From: Pseudomonas koreensis
Lineage (GTDB): Bacteria > Pseudomonadota > Gammaproteobacteria > Pseudomonadales > Pseudomonadaceae
Reading direction: 5' to 3'
Length of the DNA: 64,000 bases
Assembly (NCBI RefSeq): GCF_024169245.1
Contig: NZ_JALJWP010000001.1
Span: 1,427,501-1,491,500 of the forward strand
The position numbers were made by a program, and so were the translations under genes. The notes below the pieces were generated by a model. The model searched no databases. It was not told the origin of the DNA and saw nothing but the letters and a program-made list of their open reading frames with translations. Shown one piece after another: positions 56,207 to 64,000 of the stretch (its first letter is position 1; each line of letters opens with the position of its first letter).

Positions 56207-57645
56207 GCAGGGCCTGGTTGATCGCCGGTTTGGGCGTGATGCTCTCGGCCTGTCAGATGGTCGGCCCGGATTATCAGGTGCCCGCCGACGCCGCGGCTCA
56301 GCGCAAGGATATTCAGGGCGAGCTGGCAATCGCTGGCAAACCGGTGGTCTCGGCGCCGGTGCCGGCGGACTGGTGGCGCCTGTATAAAGACCCGCGCCTC
56401 GATCAACTGGTGCAGCAGGCCATGGCGTCCAACACCGACTTGCGCGTGGCGGCGGCCAATCTGTCGCGGGCGCGCGCTCAGGTGGATGAAGCCGAGGCCG
56501 CTGGCGGTTGGAGCGGCGGGGTGAAGATGGGCGCCCAACGTCTGCAGGAATCCGGTCAGGCGTTCCTGCTGCCGGAGAAAGTGCCGGTAGATAACGTCGG
56601 CGACATCGGCATCAGTGCCTCGTATCAGTTTGACCTGTGGGGCACCTTGCAGCGCGGCATCGAAGCGGCCAAAGCCAATGCCGACGCGACCCAAGCCGCC
56701 GCCGATACCGCACGCATTACGCTGGTGGCGGACGTGGTTCGCGCTTACACTCAGGTCTGCGCCGCCAACGAAGAGCGCGAAATCGCCGAGCACTCTCTCG
56801 ATCTGCAGTCGCAAAGCACCACGCTGATCCAGCGTCTGCGTGACGCCGGGCGTGGCGACGAAACCCAGGTCACCCGTTCGCAGACCCAATTCAAATCCCT
56901 GCGCGCCGACTTGCCGCGTTATGAAGCGGCGCGTCAGGCCGGGCTGTTCCGTTTGTCGATGCTGCTGGCCAAACCGGTCGAGCAATTGCCGGCGGGCACG
57001 GCCAGTTGCGCCGAGTTGCCGAAGATCGCGCAACGGGTGCCGGTGGGGGACGGTGCTGCGCTGCTCAAGCGTCGCCCGGATATTCGTCAGGCTGAACGCC
57101 GTCTCGCGGCAGCAACGGCGGGCATCGGTATCGCCACTGGGGAGTTGTACCCGGACATCAGCATCGGCGCGACGATTGGCACTGTCGGTCTGATCGACGA
57201 TTTAGGCGATCCTTCGACCAACCGCTGGGGCTTCGGCCCGTCGCTGAGCTGGAAAGTGCCGACCAACGGCGCCCGCGCGCGGATTCGTGAAGCTGAAGCC
57301 AACACCCAGGGCGCGCTGGCGCATTTCGACGGCGTGGTGCTCAACGCCATTCGCGAGACCCAGACCGGTCTGGCCCAGTACAGCGCGTTGCTGCAGCGCC
57401 GCGATGCGCTGGCCGAAGCCGAGCAGTCGGCCAAGCTTGCTGCCGAGCAGACGCACCGCTTCTTCCAGGCTGGCCGCGAGTCGTTCCTTGCCGACCTGCA
57501 AGCAACCCGCACCTACACCGATGTCACCGCGCAACTGGCCGCCGCCAATACCCAGGTTGCGATGAGCCAGATCGATTTGTTCCTTGCCCTGGGCGGTGGC
57601 TGGGAAAGCGGACGAACGAACACCTCGGACGTCAGCAAACCCTGA
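56203..57645 (+). CDS. NodT-family outer-membrane efflux lipoprotein
   Basis: A 480-residue outer-membrane factor. The lipoprotein signal 'LIAGLGVMLSAC' with Cys17 is followed by 'QMVGPDYQVPADAAAQ' and the two TolC repeats ('DWWRLYKDPRLDQLVQQAMASNTDLRVAAANLSRARAQVDEAEA' and 'LLKRRPDIRQAERRLAAATAGIGIATGELYPDISIGATIG'). It is the last gene of the coupled efflux operon and provides the outer-membrane channel. Its N-terminus is normal, in contrast to the related factor at 48634. Confidence 0.93.
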   Translation: MSRAWLIAGLGVMLSACQMVGPDYQVPADAAAQRKDIQGELAIAGKPVVSAPVPADWWRLYKDPRLDQLVQQAMASNTDLRVAAANLSRARAQVDEAEAAGGWSGGVKMGAQRLQESGQAFLLPEKVPVDNVGDIGISASYQFDLWGTLQRGIEAAKANADATQAAADTARITLVADVVRAYTQVCAANEEREIAEHSLDLQSQSTTLIQRLRDAGRGDETQVTRSQTQFKSLRADLPRYEAARQAGLFRLSMLLAKPVEQLPAGTASCAELPKIAQRVPVGDGAALLKRRPDIRQAERRLAAATAGIGIATGELYPDISIGATIGTVGLIDDLGDPSTNRWGFGPSLSWKVPTNGARARIREAEANTQGALAHFDGVVLNAIRETQTGLAQYSALLQRRDALAEAEQSAKLAAEQTHRFFQAGRESFLADLQATRTYTDVTAQLAAANTQVAMSQIDLFLALGGGWESGRTNTSDVSKP

Positions 57646-57738
57646 GGCCATTGCTATGCTTTGAAGTGTTGGAGGGGCGCCCCATGCCAAGCGCTCCTGC
57701 AATGCACATTGCTCGTGCTGGCCCAGGGGAAACCAATA

Positions 57739-58374
57739 ATGAAAAACCCTTACGCTCTCGGCTTCTGGTGCGCTCTGGTCGCGCTGGTGCTGCTCTCGGC
57801 CACGTATTTCTACGGGATCATGCTGGCCCACCAGATCGACACGGCAATGGTTTTCCTCGACAGCGCCGTTGCGCTGATCGCGGTGATGGCGATCGTCGTC
57901 GTCGCGTGGACCTCGATCCAGCTGCAGCGGGTCAAGAAGCGCCAGCTCGAACGGGGCAAGATGCTCGTGTTGATCTGGGACACCAAAGTCGCCCTGCGGC
58001 GGGTCGAAACCGTGTTCGACCGCTACTTCTGGGGCAGCTACTGGCAGCCGGGTCGAACCTTTGCTGAAGTCATGGGCGAACTCACCGGCACGCCGTTGGA
58101 AAAAAGCCTCGAAGCCCTGAAGAAGCAGTGCCTGGAACTCGACAAGCAGATCGCCGACGAAGGCTGGCACTGGCTGAACAATGCCCGGGAACTGTCCGAC
58201 GTCGCCACGGCCATGGCCCGCGAGCGCTATCAGCTGGATTTCTGCGATGTGCGGGCGGATACCACCGGCGGAGCGGTGATCGACCGGGACTTTGAAGTGC
58301 TGGTGTATACCTGGACGGCGCGACTGAAGAGTTTTGATCATCAACTGGATGAAATCGAGGTTCAGTATTCCTGA
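57739..58374 (+). CDS. Two-TM protein of unknown function
   Basis: A 211-residue protein with two N-terminal TM helices ('YALGFWCALVALVLLSATYFYGIM' and 'MVFLDSAVALIAVMAIVVVAWTSI', about 4-27 and 37-62), followed by a basic stretch 'QLQRVKKRQLERGK' and a soluble, mostly helical cytoplasmic domain ('VFDRYFWGSYWQPGRTFAEVMGEL', 'LEKSLEALKKQCLELDKQI'). ATG 57739 has AGGGGA 9 nt upstream; the longer frame to 57661 adds nothing family-like. I do not recognise the family. A terminator hairpin overlaps its stop codon, so it is probably not co-transcribed with the helicase gene. Confidence 0.72.
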   Translation: MKNPYALGFWCALVALVLLSATYFYGIMLAHQIDTAMVFLDSAVALIAVMAIVVVAWTSIQLQRVKKRQLERGKMLVLIWDTKVALRRVETVFDRYFWGSYWQPGRTFAEVMGELTGTPLEKSLEALKKQCLELDKQIADEGWHWLNNARELSDVATAMARERYQLDFCDVRADTTGGAVIDRDFEVLVYTWTARLKSFDHQLDEIEVQYS

Positions 58375-58395
58375 AAATCCCGGGATGGGGTTTTT
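58374..58395 (+). terminator. Terminator hairpin before the helicase-PLD gene
   Basis: 'AAATCCC' (58375-58381) pairs with 'GGGGTTT' (58387-58393) around a 5-nt loop and is followed by further Ts. It begins on the last base of the upstream stop codon. Confidence 0.7.
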
Positions 58396-58445
58396 CTACC
58401 CTGCTGGCATAATGGCCTCAGACTTTTGACGGCTGCAAAAAACTG

Positions 58446-61400
58446 ATGCAAGGGAATGTAAAGGTTCATCTCGATTATTTGAGCGCTGCGTTGGCCGATG
58501 CCTGTAATTTGATGCCAGAGCTGGATCAGGCCTCGCGCGCGCTCACCCTGGACGAAATCATACGCGGCGAGCTATCCAGCCATTGCTGCAAGGTATTGTA
58601 CGGACAGAGGCCAAAATCCAGACCGGAAAAGATTGCGGTCAAGGTCGACGCCGATGAGGGCTGGCCGCCACGAGTCATCGTCTGCCCTTTTCTGTTCGGC
58701 CTGCGACCAGAGCACGGCCATCCGAGCAGGCTGTTGCCTGAGTGCATCGCGCCCCTGTTCTTCTTCGGCCTGTTGCAACGCAACGGCAAGCTCACCATCG
58801 ACCCTGAAAATCTGCGCCCCGTTGCCCCACGCAATTTCCTCGAGCCCAGTGCCTATCAGGTTACGGTCGGTACCGTGGAAGACGTCGACCGGGTCTATGT
58901 CCGCCTACCTCGCCCGACGGGCTGGAGCAACCTTGTCGAAAATGCCAGAATCTTTTGTCATGAGGTCTGCGGGCAGGACTGGGAAACGCTTGAAGTCGAT
59001 CAGTACGAGAGGCTCAACCACCCGCTGATCATGCTCGCCACCAGTGCCAATGGCGCAACCCAGCATATCCAGACCCTGCTCGATCATTTGCGCCACCACA
59101 GTGAAGCCTCTCTGGATCTGCTCGACACGCTCCTCAACCCGGTCACCGAGAGACTTTTGCTCTCAGCGCAGGAGCAGTTGGCGAGTTCGATTGAGCATTT
59201 GGGGCAAATGGAATGCCGCTATGGGCTGTCACCATCCCAGCGTGAATCGCTGGTGCACTTCTTTTCCTTGCCTGACTCTGTGACAGCCGTTGATGGCCCT
59301 CCCGGCACGGGCAAAACCACGCTGTTGCTGAGTGTCATTGCTTCACTGTGGATAAAACAGGCGAGGGCACAACAGGAGCCGCCGCTGATTGTGGCGACGT
59401 CGACGAACAATCAGGCTGTCGTCAACATTCTGGAAGCCTTTGCCAAGGTCAAGGAGCGAGAGGGGCCATTGGCCGGTCGCTGGATCAAAGGTCTTGAGAG
59501 CTATGGTCTGTATTTGCCTGCCAAAAGCCGCGAAAACGACAGGCACGGCTTCACCGTTCATTCTTTGAAGGGCATGGGCAAAAACTCGGTGCATGATTTT
59601 CAGCTCACGGAAAAAGCCGAGGGTTTTGAATTGGCCCGTGGCCATTTTCTTGAGTGCGCCCAGAATGTGTTGGGACGGCTGCCCGAGCCGTCGCTTGAAG
59701 CTGCAACGGCCGGGCTTCACGCTCGGCTTGAAGTGTGCTGCAGTCATATCGAGCGCGTCACTGAGGATCTGATCGCGCTCAATAAACTGTTCGACGCGGC
59801 GAGCGTCTCGCAGACAATGGTCGGTCAGGCACGCGCGGCACTTGAGAACCTTATTGACGAAGGCGTGAAAGACCTGCACAAGGCTGCCGACGCGGTGGTG
59901 CAGAATCAAAAGCTGAAACTGGCCTGGAAGCTTCATGTAGAGCAGGAAAACCTCTTCGTCACGTTCATGGCCTGGTGTGGTCGGACGTTGCTGCGAACCC
60001 GCCGCGATGATGTCTTTTTTGCGCGAGTCGCCATCGACCACAGCGAAACTTTGGGAGCGCAGATCCATCATGTTGGCAGCCGCGAAACGTTCGATGCGCT
60101 ACTGGTGCGGCAAGCCGAAGCACTCTCGAAAGACCACGAGCGGCTGCAAACGCAGTTGAAGACAACACGCCTCTCGCTCACCACGCTCAACGAAACAGTT
60201 GCTCGTCTGCAAAGCTTCAGTGATGCCAACGGGCAGCTTGAAACCGCAGTTATTCAGGATGCCCTGGACAAAGGGCTGCGGTTTGAAGCGTTCAAATGGG
60301 CGACCCATTATTGGGAGGCGCGGTATCTGCTGGAGGTCGAGCAAACGCTGGCGCGCTTTTCCAAGGTCGAGGACACCCTGTCGCCGGAGCGACTCGAACG
60401 TCAGTACCGCCGTCTGGCCAAATTGTTTCCTTGCTCGGTGGTCACACTTTATTCATTGCCCAACCGGTTCAGTGGCTGGAAAAGCCAGTACCTTCCCTTG
60501 CTCAATTGCATTGATCTGTTGATCGTCGACGAAGCCGGCCAAGTGGCTTCACAGATTGGCATTCCGGCTTTCGCTCTGGCCAAACGGGCGATGGTGGTCG
60601 GTGACGTCGATCAGATTGCTCCGGTCCACGGTCTGCCGGCCTCGATTGATCTGGCCAATGCTCGGCACTTTGGCTTGATGAATAACGGCTGGGACGCGTT
60701 TTGCGAGTCGGGCCGATCGGCTTCAAGTGGCAATCTGATGCAGGTCGCCCAACTGGCGACGCCTTATACCAAACATGCCAGGCGCGGCCGTGGCATGTTC
60801 CTCAGCGAGCATCGTCGCTGTTGGCGCGAAATCATCGAGATCTGCAATGAGCTGGTTTACAAACAATTGCTCCAGCCTTTCCGTGAAGAAGGCCCGCGCC
60901 GCTTCAGTCCCAGCCTGGGCTATGTTCACCTGACGGGGTTGGACCAGCGTGTTGGCAAAAGCCGACGCAATCAGGTCGAGGCACAGGTAATTGCTCATTG
61001 GTTGCAGGAGCATCGAGTAGGCATCGAGGCTTCTTTCGCCGAAGACAAAAAAGCTTTCAAGGACCTGGTAGCCGTTGTTACGCCATTCGCGGCGCAGACC
61101 TCGGCCATTCGCCAGGCGCTGGATCACAGCCTCGGTGCCGGACATGGCATAACAGTAGGCACCGTTCACAGTCTGCAGGGCGCTGAGCGCCGGCTGATTA
61201 TCTTTTCACCGACCTATGGTCTGGATACCGAACCCGGGTCGCCTTTTTTCGACAAGGATGCAGGTTCTCTTTTGAACGTTGCTATCTCTCGGGCACAAGA
61301 CGCGTTTCTGGTGTTTGGCAACATGAACCTCTTCAACCCGGTCGGCAAAAATCCGTCGGCGATTCTTGGCAGGCATTTGTTCAGGGACGAGCGCAATGAG

Positions 61401-61949
61401 CTCAAGGGAATCCCTCTGCAATGGCTGGTACCGGCTTACAACCCGTATTTCACGGAGCAGATCAGCGATCTGGAAGGTCACAGGGAAACCTTGCGGTCTG
61501 CCTTCGAAAGCGCCCGGCAGCGCCTGATCATCGTATCGCCGTACCTTACGAAAGATGCCATCGGCCAGGATCAGGTGCCGGCGCTGATCCGCGATGCATG
61601 CAGCCGTGGCGTGAGCGTTGTGGTCATCAGCAGTCGTGAGCTTTGCAGTGCCGAGCCGAAAAGGGCGGAGGCTTTCGACGAGTGCGTCCGCTTGCTCGAA
61701 GAGGCGGGCGCGAAGTTCAGGAACACGCAGGTGCGCAGTGTCCACGGCAAGATGCTTCTGGTGGATGACGCATGGCTGGCGGTGGGATCGTTCAACTGGT
61801 TGTCTTCGGTGCGTCAACCGTCCAGCGTTTACAGTTATTACGAATCGAGCATCCGCTATGACGGCAAGTCCGCGTCGGCAATGATCCAGGACAGCATGAG
61901 GGATTTGCGGCACCTTTTGGGGGCCAGACCCTCTCAGGGTTCGGTATGA
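58446..61949 (+). CDS. SF1 helicase-PLD nuclease fusion (Mokosh type II-like defence protein)
   Basis: A 1167-residue fusion. Residues 1-260 are an unrecognised N-terminal region. The SF1/Upf1-like helicase follows: Walker A 'GPPGTGKTT' (284-292), motif II 'DEAGQ' (695-699), motif III 'VGDVDQI', motif IV-like 'VTPFAAQTSAI', motif V 'VGTVHSLQGAE' and motif VI 'NVAISRAQDAF'. About 400 residues with coiled-coil character separate motifs I and II. The last 150 residues are a phospholipase D-type nuclease with one complete HKD, 'HGKMLLVDDAWLAVGSFN' (His1100). This single-protein order equals that described for the Mokosh type II anti-phage protein MkoC. GC content appears lower than in neighbouring genes. 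The ATG at 58446 lacks a good ribosome site, so a slightly different start is possible. Confidence 0.82.
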   Translation: MQGNVKVHLDYLSAALADACNLMPELDQASRALTLDEIIRGELSSHCCKVLYGQRPKSRPEKIAVKVDADEGWPPRVIVCPFLFGLRPEHGHPSRLLPECIAPLFFFGLLQRNGKLTIDPENLRPVAPRNFLEPSAYQVTVGTVEDVDRVYVRLPRPTGWSNLVENARIFCHEVCGQDWETLEVDQYERLNHPLIMLATSANGATQHIQTLLDHLRHHSEASLDLLDTLLNPVTERLLLSAQEQLASSIEHLGQMECRYGLSPSQRESLVHFFSLPDSVTAVDGPPGTGKTTLLLSVIASLWIKQARAQQEPPLIVATSTNNQAVVNILEAFAKVKEREGPLAGRWIKGLESYGLYLPAKSRENDRHGFTVHSLKGMGKNSVHDFQLTEKAEGFELARGHFLECAQNVLGRLPEPSLEAATAGLHARLEVCCSHIERVTEDLIALNKLFDAASVSQTMVGQARAALENLIDEGVKDLHKAADAVVQNQKLKLAWKLHVEQENLFVTFMAWCGRTLLRTRRDDVFFARVAIDHSETLGAQIHHVGSRETFDALLVRQAEALSKDHERLQTQLKTTRLSLTTLNETVARLQSFSDANGQLETAVIQDALDKGLRFEAFKWATHYWEARYLLEVEQTLARFSKVEDTLSPERLERQYRRLAKLFPCSVVTLYSLPNRFSGWKSQYLPLLNCIDLLIVDEAGQVASQIGIPAFALAKRAMVVGDVDQIAPVHGLPASIDLANARHFGLMNNGWDAFCESGRSASSGNLMQVAQLATPYTKHARRGRGMFLSEHRRCWREIIEICNELVYKQLLQPFREEGPRRFSPSLGYVHLTGLDQRVGKSRRNQVEAQVIAHWLQEHRVGIEASFAEDKKAFKDLVAVVTPFAAQTSAIRQALDHSLGAGHGITVGTVHSLQGAERRLIIFSPTYGLDTEPGSPFFDKDAGSLLNVAISRAQDAFLVFGNMNLFNPVGKNPSAILGRHLFRDERNELKGIPLQWLVPAYNPYFTEQISDLEGHRETLRSAFESARQRLIIVSPYLTKDAIGQDQVPALIRDACSRGVSVVVISSRELCSAEPKRAEAFDECVRLLEEAGAKFRNTQVRSVHGKMLLVDDAWLAVGSFNWLSSVRQPSSVYSYYESSIRYDGKSASAMIQDSMRDLRHLLGARPSQGSV

Positions 61950-62102
61950 CCGGCTCAGCCGTTTTTGCCAGATTAAAAAGCGAACCACTACGAGTGTCGA
62001 ATGCTAACCTTCTCGTCACTTCAGCACAGTCGCGCCGCGACCCGATCTCGGGTTCAAGGAAGACGACTTCATCCACAGCCACGGAAATCGATCAGGTCAT
62101 TC

Positions 62103-63608
62103 ATGAATAAATCAGCAGGCGTGCTCCTCGGAATTGTTGTTGCCATCGGCGCGATCAGCGCAGGCGGGGCCTGGTACACCGGAACCAAGATCGAAGGCGT
62201 ACTGAACAACGCCGTGACCAACGCCAACAAAGAGCTGCAGACCGCCATGGCCGGCTCCAACGGCACGGCATCGCTGGAGCTGGTGTCGCTGGAACGCCAC
62301 ACCTTCACCAGCACCGCGCACTATCGTCTCAAGGGCGAGGGCGAGATGTTCGGCGATGCGCCGGTCGAGCTGCTGTTTGTCGACCACATTGAACACGGCC
62401 CGCTGCCTTTCTCGCGTCTGGTTTCGCTGAAATGGTTGCCGGTCATGGCCACCAGCAACTACGAGCTGGAAAAGAGCCCGTCCACGGAAAAATGGTTCGC
62501 CGCCACCAACGGCGCCGCGCCGCTCAAGGGCGTGACCAACATCGGCTACGACGAATCGACCACCAGCACCCTCAACCTGGTGCCGTTCGAAACCGCCCTG
62601 GATGAACAATCGAGCCTGAAGTTCTCCGGGCTGAGCATGGACATCGCCGCCAGCGCCCAGGCGCAGAAGGTCAAGGCCGACGGTTACATGGATAACCTGA
62701 AACTGGTCACCGTGTCGGAAGAACAGGCGCCGGTGCAGATCGAGCTCAACGGCCTGACCCTGGCCAGCAACCTCGCCAAGAGCAGCTACGGCTACTACAC
62801 CGGGGAAAACACCCTGGAAGTGACCAGCAGCAAAACCACCTTCGGCGCCAAGCCGATGGTGCTGGGGGTGAAGAACTTCGAAATGAAGAACCGCACCGAG
62901 GAGAACGGCAGCAACGCCTCGGGCCGTGCCGATTACAAAATCGGCGAAGTGACGCTCAATGACAAGAAAGTCGGGTCGGCAGCCATGGCCATGAGCCTGA
63001 AGAACCTCGACATTCCGTCGACCATGTCGCTGATGCAGATCTACCAGACCAAATTGCAGCCATACGAAAAAGCCGCCGCCGAAGCCGCCGCTCAGGGGCT
63101 TCCGGCACCGGAGCTGAACCTGACCGAAGCGGAAAATGCTCAGGTCAAAGCCGATCTGCAAAAGCTGCTGGCCGCCGGCCCGCAACTGGCGCTGGAGAAC
63201 CTTTCGTTCACCACCGCCAACGGTGAAAGCCGCGCCAATCTGGTGATCGACCTGACCAAGCCGCAATCGATGGACCTGCCACCGGATCAACTCGGCAAGC
63301 AACTGATCGCGCTGCTCGACCTGAACATTCAGGTATCCAAGCCGATGCTGGTCGATCTGCTCAGCGTGCAGGCGCAACTCGATGGCCAGACTGACGCCAA
63401 AGCCATCGTCGACCAGTCCAAGGAAGCGGCGGACATGTTTGCCGGCATGGCGGTCGGCTCGCAATTGGCCGTCGTCGACGGCACCAACGTGGTGACCAAG
63501 CTGCATTACGCGGCCAATCAGGTCGAATTCAACGGCCAGAAAATGACCGTCGAGCAGTTCATCGGCTTCCTGATGAGCAAGTTCGCCGGCGTCACCCAAG
63601 TGCAATAA
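62103..63608 (+). CDS. DUF945 (YdgA-like) family protein
   Basis: A 501-residue protein with an N-terminal signal-anchor ('SAGVLLGIVVAIGAISAGGAWYTGTKIEGVL', 5-34) and a large periplasmic beta-rich part. Typical DUF945/YdgA features include 'SLERHTFTSTAHYRL', 'VDHIEHGPLPFSRLVSLKW', 'LEVTSSKTTFG' and a C-terminal 'KLHYAANQVEFNGQKMTVEQFIGFLMSKF'. The function of the family is not settled; E. coli YdgA has been tied to the envelope. ATG 62103 is chosen because the longer frame (from 62001) has no homology. It is monocistronic and ends in a clear terminator. Confidence 0.88.
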   Translation: MNKSAGVLLGIVVAIGAISAGGAWYTGTKIEGVLNNAVTNANKELQTAMAGSNGTASLELVSLERHTFTSTAHYRLKGEGEMFGDAPVELLFVDHIEHGPLPFSRLVSLKWLPVMATSNYELEKSPSTEKWFAATNGAAPLKGVTNIGYDESTTSTLNLVPFETALDEQSSLKFSGLSMDIAASAQAQKVKADGYMDNLKLVTVSEEQAPVQIELNGLTLASNLAKSSYGYYTGENTLEVTSSKTTFGAKPMVLGVKNFEMKNRTEENGSNASGRADYKIGEVTLNDKKVGSAAMAMSLKNLDIPSTMSLMQIYQTKLQPYEKAAAEAAAQGLPAPELNLTEAENAQVKADLQKLLAAGPQLALENLSFTTANGESRANLVIDLTKPQSMDLPPDQLGKQLIALLDLNIQVSKPMLVDLLSVQAQLDGQTDAKAIVDQSKEAADMFAGMAVGSQLAVVDGTNVVTKLHYAANQVEFNGQKMTVEQFIGFLMSKFAGVTQVQ

Positions 63609-63628
63609 ATCCACCGCGCGCCCTCCAG

Positions 63629-63664
63629 ACGCCCGGCCCCTGTGTGAACAGGCGCCGGGCGTTT
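63629..63664 (+). terminator. Rho-independent terminator after the DUF945 gene
   Basis: 'ACGCCCGGC' (63629-63637) pairs with 'GCCGGGCGT' (63654-63662), with extra inner CCTGT/ACAGG pairing, and four Ts follow. From there to 63844 I see only a presumed promoter region for the next gene. Confidence 0.9.
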
Positions 63665-63844
63665 TGCTGTCTGGAATCTGGCAGGTCCGGCCGATTCTGA
63701 ACAATTATTGCGCTGTGAAAATTCGACCTCGCTTGCGTGCAGACTGCCTCACCAAGCTTGGCCGAAGGCTGTTTCTGTCGGCCACCGTTACGAATGGGCA
63801 AGGAGGGCATTGCGACCCGGCTGGCCATGTAAGGATGCTGACAA

Positions 63845-64000
63845 ATGCCGCGTATTGATGGCCCTGTATTACATCGTGGTTTGCGCCCTTTGTTCCGATT
63901 CGCCCTCTGCAGCCAGTTGCTCTGGCCGCTGCTGGCGTTGGCCGACACACCCTATGATGAAATGGTCCGCGATGCCCGGGCCGGGCATTACACGCCGGCG
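63845..64000 (+). CDS. Start of an exported protein, possibly PgaA (partial)
   Basis: The first 52 codons of a gene running off the window. AAGGAT lies 8 nt before the ATG. The peptide has a basic n-region, a hydrophobic core 'FALCSQLLWPLLALA' with cleavage likely before 'DTPYDEMVRDARAGHYTPA'. The last segment resembles the first TPR-like helix of PgaA, the outer-membrane porin for poly-N-acetylglucosamine export; this is a tentative match over about 20 residues. If correct, pgaBCD should follow outside the window. Confidence 0.5.
   Translation, partial: MPRIDGPVLHRGLRPLFRFALCSQLLWPLLALADTPYDEMVRDARAGHYTPA

Noticed and set aside
57739..61949. Two-TM protein plus helicase-PLD protein as a two-gene defence operon
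   Set aside because: A terminator-like hairpin with a T-run lies at 58374-58395 between them and the two-TM protein has no defence-like domain, so I treat them as separate units.

Overview
The window reads as chromosomal DNA of a fluorescent Pseudomonas (P. fluorescens group). The grounds are the rRNA sequence, the complete lapG-lapD / lapA / lapE-lapB-lapC biofilm adhesin locus, several Pseudomonas-type interspersed palindromes (core GTGGGAGCGAGCCTGCTCGC), and GC-rich codon use over most of the length. No plasmid, phage or insertion-sequence gene was found.

Layout. (1) 1-3162: 3' part of a 23S rRNA gene followed by two 5S rRNA genes, each with its own terminator. (2) 3184-8576: an iron-siderophore uptake block on the minus strand: FecI-type sigma factor, FecR-type anti-sigma factor, TonB-dependent transducer-receptor and a PepSY membrane protein, with a Fur-box-like site ahead of the sigma gene. 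(3) 8842-10722: a dCache chemoreceptor. (4) 10854-16446: a four-gene minus-strand operon whose order and domains match the mgo/pvf cluster (heme-oxygenase-like diiron enzyme, AurF-like N-oxygenase, A-T-R NRPS-like protein, SRPBCC protein), known in other pseudomonads to make diazeniumdiolate signals. (5) 17149-17859: a GntR/FCD regulator beside a perfect palindrome. (6) 18057-41687: the Lap system. LapG protease and LapD c-di-GMP receptor control release of the roughly 5,000-residue adhesin LapA, exported by LapB/LapC/LapE. LapA contains about 36 repeats in exact 300-bp register. (7) 42024-45735: a TauD-type dioxygenase with an ABC ATPase and permease (no binding protein) and a LysR regulator bracketed by two large palindromes. 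(8) 45935-50133: an EmrAB-type efflux pump with a NodT-type outer membrane factor whose start lies inside a REP repeat. (9) 50211-52438: a DUF2789 gene, an orphan Phd/YefM antitoxin with the remnant of its toxin, and a lower-GC Fic gene preceded by three A-tract direct repeats. (10) 52601-57645: a tightly coupled marR-fusC-DUF1656-hlyD-nodT efflux operon. (11) 57739-63608: a two-TM protein of unknown function, a large SF1 helicase with a C-terminal PLD nuclease domain (the Mokosh type II defence architecture), and a DUF945 protein. (12) 63845-64000: the start of an exported protein, possibly PgaA.

How the parts work together. The best understood unit is the adhesin switch: c-di-GMP binding by LapD sequesters LapG and keeps LapA on the surface; otherwise LapG cuts LapA near its TAAG motif. 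The least explored parts are the mgo/pvf-like operon with its hairpin leader, the antitoxin/Fic junction, and the single-gene helicase-PLD protein. All functional statements rest on reading motifs by eye and on family knowledge; no searches were run.
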